A stretch of 36,814 nt of DNA from a bacterium BMS3Abin03 (GTDB taxonomy: Bacteria > Bacteroidota > Ignavibacteria > Ignavibacteriales > Ignavibacteriaceae). The position numbers were made by a program, and so were the translations under genes. The first letter of the stretch is position 1. Every line of letters begins with the position of its first letter. Below the pieces are notes generated by a model. That model was not told the DNA's origin, made no database searches, and saw only the letters and a list, made by a program, of their open reading frames with translations. Below are positions 8,059-16,428 of the stretch, in pieces. The stretch lies in contig JAJDNK010000010.1 of the NCBI GenBank assembly GCA_022340715.1, positions 1-36,814 on the forward strand, written 5' to 3'.

Positions 8059-9627
8059 TTATTTAATGAGCATCATTTTGATAGTTTTAACTGCATCAGA
8101 AGTTATTAATCTTGCAAAATATACACCGCTGGTGACTTTACCCTTATCGTTGTTCAATCCATTCCAAACAAGAGAATGACTGCCTGCCTCAACTTCTTGA
8201 TTAATTAGATTTTTTACAACTCTTCCAAGAGCATCATAAATAATGAGTCTTATCTTATCTCGCTGCGGCACAGCATAGTTAATTATTGTAGAAGGATTAA
8301 ACGGATTGGGATAATTATTCAATAATAAATATGAAGACGGTTTAGTTTCATCGGAAACACTTACAACAGGAATCATGCTATAGGGAATGAATCCGTAAAC
8401 AACTGCCGTTGTATCCTGATCATTGAGATTGGGGTCTTTGGATTCTCTCCATAAAATATCAACTCCATAAGCAGTTCTTACCCTGTTACCAACCGAAACA
8501 TAGCCGGCATCATAATCGACTCTGTTGATAGGGATTCTTGGAGACCACGTTTCTCCATTATCCATAGAATAAGTGTAAACGATTTCATCAAGCGCATAAA
8601 GAGTATCTTCCAAAACATCTCTTCTGTAAGCAAGGTGAATAACGTTATTACTGTCTACAACTGCCGAAACGCTTCTGAAATTGTTTGTTGAAGAATCAAG
8701 AACTACATCATAATAAGTTGACCATTCGTCATCCCAGCCTTTTTTAGACATGACCAGATAGCTTAATCTCGGATCAGCACCTGAAACGATATTCAATCCA
8801 TAAAAAGCATAAATATTACTTTCAGTATCGATTGCTGCAGCACAATACCTGTTATGGTCTCTATCAACAGTAGTAGTGTCGGAAATTCTAACCTCTCCCT
8901 GCCATGAAGTTCCGTCAAACTGATTTGCAAAAGTTTCTCTTCTTGCCTGTGTTCCATCTAAACTATTATCCCAAACCGCAACCATTCTACCGTTTGGACC
9001 TGAAACTAACGCTGTACGTCCAACTTCAATTGAAGTTCCGAAAGTTCCCACGTAAGAAATTGTGTCGGCATCAGTGCTCCAGGTCGTACCGCCATCTGTA
9101 CTTTTGACTGCAAAGAGATATTCACCCCCGTTTCCTTCACCATCATTATTATAGACAACCCATAAAGTTCCGTCTGATCCGACTTCTATAGTAGCTTCTT
9201 CGCCTCTCACAGAAGCATCAACCGAAATCTGGACAGGTGTAGTCCAGGAATTACCATCATATTTAGAATAGAAAGTTTGGTATTTATCCGAAGAAGAGTT
9301 TCTTTGCTGCCATGTTGCATGAATATTACCTGATTCATCAGAAGCTAACGCAACCTGAATTGCCCTGTCACCGGCATTTGATATTGCTGCAGGTGGAGAC
9401 CAGATATCGAATGCCTCATCATAAATAGAATATACTATTTGTCCTCCTGTTTCCTTACTATCATTCCAGGCTGCCATTAAGATGCCGTCTAGTGTTCGGG
9501 CAACTTTTCTTTGATGGAAATAATAAACTGTAGCGTTATTGGCAATATCATCCTGCACAACTGTTGTTGTCTGTGGAAAAAGGTCGATAAATAAAACAAC
9601 TAAAAAAACAGTAAGCAATTTTTTCAT
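8059..9627 (-). CDS. Secreted Asp-box (BNR/sialidase-like) protein with T9SS sorting domain
   Basis: 522 residues. A signal peptide (1-19) leads into a beta-propeller-like body. Clear Asp-box motifs are STDGGTTW and SMDNGETW, and more degenerate repeats such as YDGNSWTTPVQI suggest a sialidase-type six-bladed fold. From residue 439 there is a T9SS type A domain: YPNPFNPST, then VYDALGR-like and SGVYFARL elements, then a basic terminus. An Asp-box fold does not establish sialidase activity, and I did not find the Arg triad with confidence, so a binding or structural role is as likely. GAGGAG lies 5 bases before the ATG. It is the first gene of the leftward cluster. Confidence 0.82.
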   Translation of the reverse strand: MKKLLTVFLVVLFIDLFPQTTTVVQDDIANNATVYYFHQRKVARTLDGILMAAWNDSKETGGQIVYSIYDEAFDIWSPPAAISNAGDRAIQVALASDESGNIHATWQQRNSSSDKYQTFYSKYDGNSWTTPVQISVDASVRGEEATIEVGSDGTLWVVYNNDGEGNGGEYLFAVKSTDGGTTWSTDADTISYVGTFGTSIEVGRTALVSGPNGRMVAVWDNSLDGTQARRETFANQFDGTSWQGEVRISDTTTVDRDHNRYCAAAIDTESNIYAFYGLNIVSGADPRLSYLVMSKKGWDDEWSTYYDVVLDSSTNNFRSVSAVVDSNNVIHLAYRRDVLEDTLYALDEIVYTYSMDNGETWSPRIPINRVDYDAGYVSVGNRVRTAYGVDILWRESKDPNLNDQDTTAVVYGFIPYSMIPVVSVSDETKPSSYLLLNNYPNPFNPSTIINYAVPQRDKIRLIIYDALGRVVKNLINQEVEAGSHSLVWNGLNNDKGKVTSGVYFARLITSDAVKTIKMMLIK

Positions 9628-9806
9628 TTTGTCTCCTCATAATGGTTATTAAAATTATTAAATTTCGTATCAACCCCCTTCAACTTTCAATAGAATAAAC
9701 TTCAGAACAGACGAATATGAATAGGACACTTTCTAGTAATTTTCAACATTTAAGCCAAGTAAAAATAATTACATTAATGAATAAAATTAGACTCCAAATT
9801 TTTCAT

Positions 9807-9825
9807 TCGTGTTAAATCAGCACGA
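9807..9825. promoter_or_regulatory. Dyad TCGTG-N9-CACGA, possible activator site
   Basis: A 5-bp inverted repeat with a 9-base spacer. Its centre lies roughly 105 bases upstream of the start point predicted from the sigma-54-like element at 9897. That is the usual distance range for enhancer sites of NtrC-class activators, and such an activator is encoded in the operon downstream. The short arms could arise by chance in this base composition, so this is only a candidate. Confidence 0.3.
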
Positions 9826-9896
9826 CTGAGTGTTATCAAAGCGTACAGTTAGTGTTTTTAATTCTAATTAAACTTAAATTGAAATATTAAATTTCC

Positions 9897-9912
9897 TGGC
9901 ATAAACATTGTT
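9897..9912 (+). promoter_or_regulatory. Sigma-54-type -24/-12 promoter candidate for the kinase-regulator operon
   Basis: TGGCATAAACATTGTT fits the sigma-54 consensus TGGCAY-R-N4-TTGCW with the exact GG-to-G spacing. The one departure at a key position is T for C in the -12 GC. The predicted start point near 9923 would leave about 20 untranslated bases before the ATG at 9943 and would exclude the AAAGGG at 9914-9919 from the message. That favours 9943 over the TTG at 9931 if the promoter is real. The downstream operon encodes a sigma-54 activator, consistent with autoregulation. Confidence 0.45.
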
Positions 9913-9930
9913 TAAAGGGATTTTAACTAA

Positions 9931-11478
9931 TTGAAGCTCCCGATGAAATCACCTCACATCAGGCTTAAAGCTCTTGCTTTAGCAATGCTTTTTACAATCG
10001 TAATTGCCGGTATCGCATATTTTGTAGTAAAATCTTTAAACGAATGGAGAGATAGTGTTGTCGAGACAAATAAAGTCCTAACTAAAGTTGTTGTTGAGCA
10101 ACTTCATAAATCATCCATCATAGTTATGGACAGCTTGAGTAGAAATTCCTTCTTCTCAGCAAATTATTATTCAAAAGAAGAAAAAGATAAACTTGATAAT
10201 AGATTGAAAATTATCTCGACTGAAATATTTTCAACAATTGATGGAATGGAAGGGGGAGTTTATTTAGAAAAATATGACGAGTTTCTTGGCTACTCTTATC
10301 CGACCTCTCCACCACCAGTTCCGGCATATGGTCCACCTCCGCGGTCTTATGAAATTATCAAAACGCAAATTTTAGAATCAATAATTCAGAAAAAACAAAT
10401 TATAAAACTTCACCAGTTTGATCCCGCAGTATTTCCACTCGCGACGGAACCATTGATTGTAAACGGCTATGTAGTCGGAGCAGTGTGGACAAGAATTCAT
10501 ATTGAAAGGGAATTACCGGTACTAAAACTTAAAGAGGTTTTTAATATTGCAGCCGCTGTTGCTATTTTAGGATTAATTATTGCAGTTGTTGTTTCGATCA
10601 GGTTAAGAAAAAGAATCGATAATATAAGAAGCGGATTGGAAGAGCTTCAAAAGAATCCTTCGTACAAATTCAAAAAACTTCCTGGTGTTTTCGGCTTTAT
10701 CGGTTTATCTATAAATAAAATGGTTGAAGCGCAAACAAAAGATCACAACCGATCCCGTCAGCTTGAAAAAGAGTTACATCAGCAGGATAAAATGGCTATG
10801 CTTGGAAAGTTGATTGCAGGAGTTGCACATGAAGTTAAAACTCCATTGGCTATAATTAAAACAAGAATTCAAATCTGGCAGCAGGCGTTAAAAAATCCTG
10901 TAAACAATAAAGAAGCTGTTTCAGAAGATTCAATGAAACTGGTTGTAAATGAAATCGACAGGTTATCAAAGCTTGTAAAAAGGTTATTAATTTTCTCAAA
11001 ACCGATTTCAAATAAACTTCAGGAAATAGACATAAATAGTTTGATCGAAAAAACAGTTGAATTAATAAAGGTTGAAAAAAATCACGATGATATAAATTTC
11101 GATATTGCATTTGAAAGAAATCTCCCGACGGTATTGGGTGATACTAACGGAATGGAACAGGTATTCTTAAATTTATTAATGAATTCTGTAGAATCTATTT
11201 CCAGGGATGGTAGAATATATATAGAAACAGCTTACCGATCTGATGAATATATGACGCAAATTATTATATCGGATAATGGAAAGGGAATTTCTGAAGGTAT
11301 CAGGAACCAGATTTTCGATCCTTTTTTTACAACCAAGGAAAGCGGTACGGGACTGGGACTTTCTATCGCACAGGAAATTGTGAAAGCACATAAAGGAAGA
11401 ATTGAATTTTCAAATGAGAATGACTGGACAATTTGTAAGATATTCCTTCCCACAAATGATTTCCAAAAGGGTAGTTAA
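9931..11478 (+). CDS. Membrane sensor histidine kinase (NtrB/ZraS-like)
   Basis: Counted from the TTG at 9931 there are 515 residues; the ATG at 9943 (511 residues) is a real alternative. TM1 spans about 13-34, followed by a sensor region of about 165 residues with a proline-rich patch near 126-138. TM2 spans about 203-223, then a HAMP-like linker. The HisKA box AGVAHEVKTPLA contains the phosphorylated His300. The ATP-binding domain has N-box Asn414/Asn418, G1 DNGKG at 448-452, F-box DPFFTTK and G2 GTGLG. All catalytic boxes are intact. It autophosphorylates and passes phosphate to its partner regulator, whose ATG starts 1 base after this stop. Signal unknown; the sensor region is not a PAS domain I recognise. 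Confidence 0.93.
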   Translation: MKLPMKSPHIRLKALALAMLFTIVIAGIAYFVVKSLNEWRDSVVETNKVLTKVVVEQLHKSSIIVMDSLSRNSFFSANYYSKEEKDKLDNRLKIISTEIFSTIDGMEGGVYLEKYDEFLGYSYPTSPPPVPAYGPPPRSYEIIKTQILESIIQKKQIIKLHQFDPAVFPLATEPLIVNGYVVGAVWTRIHIERELPVLKLKEVFNIAAAVAILGLIIAVVVSIRLRKRIDNIRSGLEELQKNPSYKFKKLPGVFGFIGLSINKMVEAQTKDHNRSRQLEKELHQQDKMAMLGKLIAGVAHEVKTPLAIIKTRIQIWQQALKNPVNNKEAVSEDSMKLVVNEIDRLSKLVKRLLIFSKPISNKLQEIDINSLIEKTVELIKVEKNHDDINFDIAFERNLPTVLGDTNGMEQVFLNLLMNSVESISRDGRIYIETAYRSDEYMTQIIISDNGKGISEGIRNQIFDPFFTTKESGTGLGLSIAQEIVKAHKGRIEFSNENDWTICKIFLPTNDFQKGS

Positions 11479-11479
11479 A

Positions 11480-12850
11480 ATGAAAAACGAAAAGGTTATA
11501 CTTGTTGTCGATGACGAATCCTCTATGAGGAAGAATATTACGGATGGCTTATCACCGGAAGGTTATAAAACGTTTGAAGCACGTGACGGTAAAGAAGCTT
11601 TAAAATTGTTGGGTGAAATGAAACCCAACATAATTTTGCTGGATATTAACCTTCCACAAATGGATGGTATAACTGCCTTAAAAGAAATTAAAAAAGATTA
11701 TAATGATGTGCCTGTTATAATTTTTACTGCTTATGGTACAAGCGAGCGTGCGATTGAAACTATGAAATCCGGTGCTTTCGATTATCTCGAAAAACCATTT
11801 GAGCTTGATGAACTTAAATTAATAATTAAACGTGCTGCCGAGTATTCCGATCTCTTGGGTGAAGTTAAGCAATTAAGAACCCAGGTTTCGAATATAAACC
11901 TATTTTCAAAAACCGACCAACTTATCGGACGAAATCCAAAAATGCAGGAGATATTCAAGACTATCGGAAGAATTGCACCTACTGATGCAACGGTTTTAAT
12001 ACAGGGAGAAAGCGGAACAGGTAAGGAATTGATAGCAGATGCTATTTACAGGCATTCACTACGATTTAATAAACCGTATATAAAGGTTAATTGTGGTGCT
12101 TTCTCTGAAACACTTTTGGAAAGTGAAATATTTGGTCACGAAAAAGGTTCTTTTACAGGTGCAATTACACAAAGGTTAGGGCGGTTCGAGATAGCGAATG
12201 AGGGAACTATATTTCTGGATGAAATTAATAATATGCCGCAGTCGTTGCAGGTACGCCTTTTACGTGTACTTCAGAATCAGGCTTTTTATAGAGTTGGCGG
12301 TGAAGAATCTTTAACTGTTGATGTGCGTGTAATTGCAGCAACAAATAAAGACATTGAGTCGGAAGTAGAAACCGGCACTTTCAGGAAAGATCTTTTTTAT
12401 CGTCTTAATGTTGTCAGGATTAATATTCCGCCTTTAAGAGAACGTATTGATGATATACCCCTACTTGCTGAATATTTCTTAAGAAAATATGATCAGACTA
12501 GCTCACTTGCAGTTCAGCCTGAAACTATGATAAAGCTGCAGGCATATTCATGGCCCGGCAATGTAAGGGAACTTGAAAATACAATACAAAGCGCAGTGGT
12601 TATGGCACGTGAGAAAATTATCTCAATAGATCAACTGCCAATCAAAAATAACGACAGTGCAGAAATGCTTTCCTATGACTCGTTGCTGAAGGAAGGGAAA
12701 TCTTTCAAGGATATAATTGAAAATGTTGAAAGAACTTTAATTATAAAAGCTTTAAAGCAGACTAATGGAAATAGAACACAAGCAGCAAAAATGCTGAACA
12801 TTCATAGACGGTTACTTTATTCCAAAATGAAAGATTATGGAATTGATTAA
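11480..12850 (+). CDS. NtrC-family sigma-54-dependent response regulator
   Basis: 456 residues from the ATG at 11480, preceded by AAGGG. A longer in-frame reading from 11402 would overlap the kinase by 77 bases and add residues before the receiver domain. The receiver (1-125) has the acidic pair Asp11-Asp12, the phosphoacceptor Asp55 and a Lys in EKPF. The AAA+ domain (about 145-375) has Walker A GESGTGKE (176-183), the sigma-54 contact loop GSFTGA (223-228; GAFTGA with Ser for Ala), Walker B FLDE (245-248) and WPGNVRELEN. The Fis-type helix-turn-helix lies at about 415-452 (NGNRTQAAKMLNIHRRLLY). It activates sigma-54 promoters when phosphorylated by the upstream kinase. Targets cannot be read from sequence, but its own promoter is a candidate. 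Confidence 0.95.
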   Translation: MKNEKVILVVDDESSMRKNITDGLSPEGYKTFEARDGKEALKLLGEMKPNIILLDINLPQMDGITALKEIKKDYNDVPVIIFTAYGTSERAIETMKSGAFDYLEKPFELDELKLIIKRAAEYSDLLGEVKQLRTQVSNINLFSKTDQLIGRNPKMQEIFKTIGRIAPTDATVLIQGESGTGKELIADAIYRHSLRFNKPYIKVNCGAFSETLLESEIFGHEKGSFTGAITQRLGRFEIANEGTIFLDEINNMPQSLQVRLLRVLQNQAFYRVGGEESLTVDVRVIAATNKDIESEVETGTFRKDLFYRLNVVRINIPPLRERIDDIPLLAEYFLRKYDQTSSLAVQPETMIKLQAYSWPGNVRELENTIQSAVVMAREKIISIDQLPIKNNDSAEMLSYDSLLKEGKSFKDIIENVERTLIIKALKQTNGNRTQAAKMLNIHRRLLYSKMKDYGID

Positions 12851-12886
12851 TAGTTCAAACTTAATGCTATATCCTAAAAACCTTGA

Positions 12887-13723
12887 CTAATTGTGTTTGC
12901 AATCAATTAAAACATAAGGAATAGTTAACTTTATTTCGCCGTTTTGTTTTGCGATCTTATCAAGTTTTACTTCTACCAGCTTAAAAATCTTTTCCAGATT
13001 TTCCGGTTTAAGAATGTCTTTCCAGCTTCCAAGAAACCAGTATTTAATTAATGTATGATTGAACATCGTAAGTGCGTTTAAGAATCTTAGACTAAAATTG
13101 TCTTCAATTATATTTTTAATTTTGAATCCCGAATTCTCAATCAACGATTTCATCTCATCAATCGGTTTTCTCTTTGAGTAAATATGAGCTTTCATTTTAC
13201 CAACTTCTTCCTTCAGATTGTTTTCAATCAAAGTCTCTTCAAATACATTATAAAACTCTATAATAGAGTTTTCAAGATTCATTGTCGTAAGAAATTGTGC
13301 ATCTGTATTAGAAACTCTGAAACATTCTGAAAGAGTTTGCCGAATGTCCTGGACATTATTTGTTCCATTGTTAGAAACGATGAGATCGAAAGAATTATTT
13401 TTGAATGGTAATTTTTCTGCGATACTTTTAGTTACGACTGTATTTGTGATCTTGTATTCATAAATTTTTGCCTGAGCGCGCTTTAATGCAGATTGCCATG
13501 GATCTACGCCATAAAATTTACATGTGTTTCCAAATCGTTGTGAAAGCTCAATTAATGGAAATCCCAGACCGCAACCAACATCCAATACATTAATATTAGG
13601 CTTTAACTGAACATTATCCAGCAGCTTCAATCCAAACGGAGCAGACCACAAAGGCAGTTCATCTATGATTGAAATTAGTTCGGGGTCGTCACTATCAAAT
13701 GTGTGCTGCAAATAATTTTTCAT
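12887..13723 (-). CDS. Class I SAM-dependent methyltransferase
   Basis: 278 residues. SAM-binding motif I is VLDVGCGLG (about 46-54). An acidic residue for the ribose hydroxyls sits in YGVDPWQSAL, and the post-motif FDLIVSNNGTNN corresponds to motif IV of Methyltransf_11-type enzymes. The C-terminal half is Lys/Glu rich, with a few hydrophobic helices that probably form the substrate cap. The substrate is unknown. It converges on the response regulator gene across 36 bases with no clear terminator, and is divergent from the TIGR02757 gene. Confidence 0.85.
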   Translation of the reverse strand: MKNYLQHTFDSDDPELISIIDELPLWSAPFGLKLLDNVQLKPNINVLDVGCGLGFPLIELSQRFGNTCKFYGVDPWQSALKRAQAKIYEYKITNTVVTKSIAEKLPFKNNSFDLIVSNNGTNNVQDIRQTLSECFRVSNTDAQFLTTMNLENSIIEFYNVFEETLIENNLKEEVGKMKAHIYSKRKPIDEMKSLIENSGFKIKNIIEDNFSLRFLNALTMFNHTLIKYWFLGSWKDILKPENLEKIFKLVEVKLDKIAKQNGEIKLTIPYVLIDCKHN

Positions 13724-13807
13724 TACTTATTTTGAAGTAGTAAATAAATCTTTTTGTAATAGTCTAAAATAAGATAATTTTCTTGAGAAATTTTTATCCG
13801 GGATAAT

Positions 13808-14572
13808 ATGAACTTGAAAGAAAAATTAGAATATCATTACAAAGCTTTTGATAAAACAAAATTAGAACCCGATCCATTACAATTTCTTCATTTGTTTAAT
13901 GAAGAGTTAGATATAGAAGTTATGGGATTTATTGCTTCAATCTTTGCATATGGTAATGTGAAACAGATAATCACAACTTTGAATAAATTTGTCGAAGTTT
14001 CTAAAGAAAAACCGTATGATTTTATCCGGACATTTAATGAAAAAACTAAACCTGAGATTTCCCACAGGTTTTATACCAAAAGAGACGTTATTCATTTATT
14101 TCTTGTACTTAATAAGACTTATGAATCTTTTGGATCACTTAAAAAATTATTTCTTTCATTTTACAATCCGGATGAAATCAATTTAAAAAGTTCGATCACG
14201 AAATTCTCGAATTATTTTTTGAATGAGATTTCAAAAAGGAAAAGAATAATGACAAGAGGAATTAAGTTTATGTTTCCATTACCGGAAAAAGGAAGTGCCT
14301 GTAAAAGAATGAATCTATTTCTTCGCTGGATGATAAGAAAAGATGAACTGGATTTTGGAATATGGAATGAGATACCATCATCAAAATTAGTTATTCCTGT
14401 TGATACTCACGTAGCTCGGATTTGTCAATCATTAAGATTAACAAACAGAAAAATACCGGGCTGGAAAATGGCTGAAGAAATAACAGAAAAACTTAAAAAA
14501 TATGATCCGATTGATCCTGTTAAATATGATTTTGCAATTTGTCATATCGGGATGCGAAAGCTGAAGTTTTGA
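13808..14572 (+). CDS. TIGR02757 (DUF2400) family protein
   Basis: 254 residues matching the family pattern: an N-terminal DPLQFLH, a FIASIFAYGNVKQI helix, the central KRMNLFLRWMIRKDELDFG block and a C-terminal IPVDTHVARICQSLRL segment. The C-terminal part resembles the helix-hairpin-helix/Asp region of base-excision glycosylases (VDTHVAR is like the HhH-GPD motif). A DNA-related role is therefore often suspected, but no activity is established to my knowledge. The protein ends soon after FAICHIGMRK, so a terminal iron-sulfur cysteine cluster is absent. It appears to stand alone. Confidence 0.85.
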   Translation: MNLKEKLEYHYKAFDKTKLEPDPLQFLHLFNEELDIEVMGFIASIFAYGNVKQIITTLNKFVEVSKEKPYDFIRTFNEKTKPEISHRFYTKRDVIHLFLVLNKTYESFGSLKKLFLSFYNPDEINLKSSITKFSNYFLNEISKRKRIMTRGIKFMFPLPEKGSACKRMNLFLRWMIRKDELDFGIWNEIPSSKLVIPVDTHVARICQSLRLTNRKIPGWKMAEEITEKLKKYDPIDPVKYDFAICHIGMRKLKF

Positions 14573-14672
14573 TTTGGAATTTTAGACTGATGGAATTTTA
14601 TAGTACATCCAAACAAAAATTTCCTCAATTAATTTCTTGAATTCAATAAAACCGAGCATTTTATTTAAGTAT

Positions 14673-14694
14673 AAAAAAGCTTGTCTCCAAAGCT
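14673..14694 (-). terminator. Weak intrinsic-terminator-like hairpin after the secreted T9SS protein gene
   Basis: On the minus strand AGCTT-TGGAGAC-AAGCT forms a 5-bp stem with a 7-base loop, followed at once by a T run. It lies about 40 bases after the stop of the gene ending at 14735. The stem is short and low in GC, so termination efficiency is doubtful. Confidence 0.3.
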
Positions 14695-14734
14695 AGCCTG
14701 CTATAAAGTTTCTGATAGTAATCTTCAGCGCATA

Positions 14735-15910
14735 TTATCGAAGGAGGGTCATCTTTTTAGTTACTACAAAGTCACCGGCATTTAGTTTGTAAAAATAAAT
14801 TCCGCTGGAAAGATGTGAGGCATCGAAGTTTACTTCATAAATACCTGCAGGTTTTTCTTCATTCACAAGAGTTGCAATTTCATTACCTAAAATATCATAA
14901 ACTTTTAATTGTACAAACTTCATGAATGAAGTTCCTACATCAGGAATTGTGAATTGTATTTTTGTTGTTGGATTGAATGGATTGGGATAGTTCTGATATA
15001 AATTGAAAGTCCTACTAATAATTTCATCGTTCTTTACACCTGTAATTCCATCCCAGCCTGCAAGAGAAGCCCAAAGATACCAGGCTGCATAAGCTTTTAG
15101 ATTTCCATTTAAAGACTGGGAATGTGCCGTAGAACAGTTATACCAGTCTATGTTTTCAAAGTGAGAGTTTTGCCAGTCTATCGCCCAGTTTTTATCTCTT
15201 GTCCCGTTATTATCACTGTCGTAATCGCAATTATCATTTGCAAGTTTATCGAGATAAAAAAGTCCATCGGGACAGTAAGATTCTATATCTGCAAAATCAT
15301 ATAAGATTTTATTGTTGTTTCTGCAATATCTTCTTATCTGTTCATTTCTTTGATTAAGATTTCCATCCAATCCGGTCCCGTCTAAATGTCCAGTCATATA
15401 AACAAACTTAACGGAAGGGAAGGAGTTTTCTAGAGAAGTCATTAAACTGAGATACGTTACAGTGTCATTCGAATCCGCGGAGCTGACCTGTCCACACCAG
15501 CTCCAAATAATTACATTTACCTTTGCATTTTCGGGATTATTCAGAAAGTCAAGAGTTGCAGTTGACCAGGCTGTTCTGTTTGGATTTCCAAGATCAGAAG
15601 CACCATAATTAGACATTGCATAATCGTGTAAATCCAAAGCTTCATTGGTTCCACCATTATTAAATGAATAAGCTTCTCCTTGCCAGTTATATAATCCATC
15701 CATTCCGGTAATTAACTGACTTCCGTGAGAAGTATGCTGGTAAGCAATGTGGAGTTTTGCTTTTGCACTGTCAATCCAGCGAGAAGGAATGATATTTAGT
15801 TTTGCGCAGTTGTGATCAACAAATAATCCCTGTCCATAAATTGTAAATGTTGCTAAGATAAATATTAAACTTATTTGAATTCGTTGCAGAAATTGAACTA
15901 TCTTGTTCAT
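14735..15910 (-). CDS. Secreted protein of unknown activity with T9SS sorting domain
   Basis: 391 residues: a signal peptide (about 1-26), a body of about 270 residues, then a T9SS type A domain from residue 308 (YPNPFNPTTK, VYDILGNEIATLV, SSGIYFYKL). The body has alternating beta/alpha character with distinctive motifs: IAYQHTSHGSQL near residue 55, VNVIIWSWCGQVS near 132, KFVYMTGHLDG near 167 and a Cys/Asp-rich stretch near 225-245. This layout faintly recalls SGNH-type hydrolases with an H-x-S-x-G nucleophile region, but there is no GDS block, so I do not assign an enzyme. AAAGGGG precedes the ATG by about 6 bases. It seems monocistronic. Confidence 0.82.
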   Translation of the reverse strand: MNKIVQFLQRIQISLIFILATFTIYGQGLFVDHNCAKLNIIPSRWIDSAKAKLHIAYQHTSHGSQLITGMDGLYNWQGEAYSFNNGGTNEALDLHDYAMSNYGASDLGNPNRTAWSTATLDFLNNPENAKVNVIIWSWCGQVSSADSNDTVTYLSLMTSLENSFPSVKFVYMTGHLDGTGLDGNLNQRNEQIRRYCRNNNKILYDFADIESYCPDGLFYLDKLANDNCDYDSDNNGTRDKNWAIDWQNSHFENIDWYNCSTAHSQSLNGNLKAYAAWYLWASLAGWDGITGVKNDEIISRTFNLYQNYPNPFNPTTKIQFTIPDVGTSFMKFVQLKVYDILGNEIATLVNEEKPAGIYEVNFDASHLSSGIYFYKLNAGDFVVTKKMTLLR

Positions 15911-16428
15911 TTTATCCCCTTTAAATGTTATTGAAATCTTATATCGTTCAACTTTTTAGATAGAATTTTATTTTAAACAAAAAGATACGACAAACAATGT
16001 GCCTTAAGTTAGTTTTTAACAAAATGCTATTGAGAGATTATAAAAAACAGTGTTTTCAAATTATATATTTGTTATTTCAGATTATTGCATTTTACTTATG
16101 TCAAAATTTTCCGTCACGAATTTGTAAGAAGAGTCTGTTAGTTAGTATTCGGCAAAATTATACTCTTAGTTTATTTGATTAATAACACCTTTTTATTTGT
16201 TACAAGACTAACGAGATTTTATCTGTTTAAATATTTTTCACTCAATATAATTTTATATCGAAATTCTTTCCGTTGATTTATCTTTATCATGTGAATCAAT
16301 TGCTCAATTCGTCTTAACTTTGAGTGAAAATCCATATTGATCGATTATAATATTTATTTCTTGCATTTATAGCATTTATTTCAGATTTTCAACACAATTA
16401 ATCTTTCTATTTATAAGGAGTCCGGTTT
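15911..16428. other. Intergenic region, no gene seen
   Basis: A very AT-rich 518-base gap between divergent genes. No RNA gene, repeat or credible coding sequence was found; the one open frame near 15997-16182 has no ribosome-binding site and unlikely composition. TAACTTTG at 16315-16322 matches the Bacteroidota -7 element TAnnTTTG about 100 bases before the OPT gene. The nearest upstream TTG is only 12 bases away, so the match is unconvincing. AAGGAG before 16429 is the OPT ribosome-binding site. Confidence 0.6.

Larger units (their letters stand above)
9628..9930. other. Divergent intergenic region between the secreted-protein cluster and the two-component operon
   Basis: An AT-rich 303-base gap without a convincing ORF. 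The right half holds an imperfect dyad (9807-9825) and a sigma-54-like promoter element (9897-9912), listed separately. The left half must contain the promoter for the leftward cluster, but I could not pick a well-spaced Bacteroidota-type TTG/TAnnTTTG pair or a second sigma-54 element there. Confidence 0.6.

Noticed and set aside
8059..9627. Active sialidase
   Set aside because: Asp-box repeats show a propeller-like fold only; the catalytic Arg triad and Tyr/Glu pair could not be identified.
11402..11479. Upstream start extending the NtrC-type regulator
   Set aside because: It would overlap the kinase by 77 bases and add residues ahead of a receiver domain that properly begins at 11480, where AAGGG is well placed.
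15997..16182. 61-codon open frame in the intergenic gap
   Set aside because: No ribosome-binding site, odd composition rich in Cys, Phe and Leu, no recognisable domain; probably chance in AT-rich DNA.
16300..16322. TTG/TAnnTTTG promoter for the OPT gene
   Set aside because: The TAACTTTG element is present, but the nearest TTG is only 12 bases away and the next is 39 away, outside the normal spacing.
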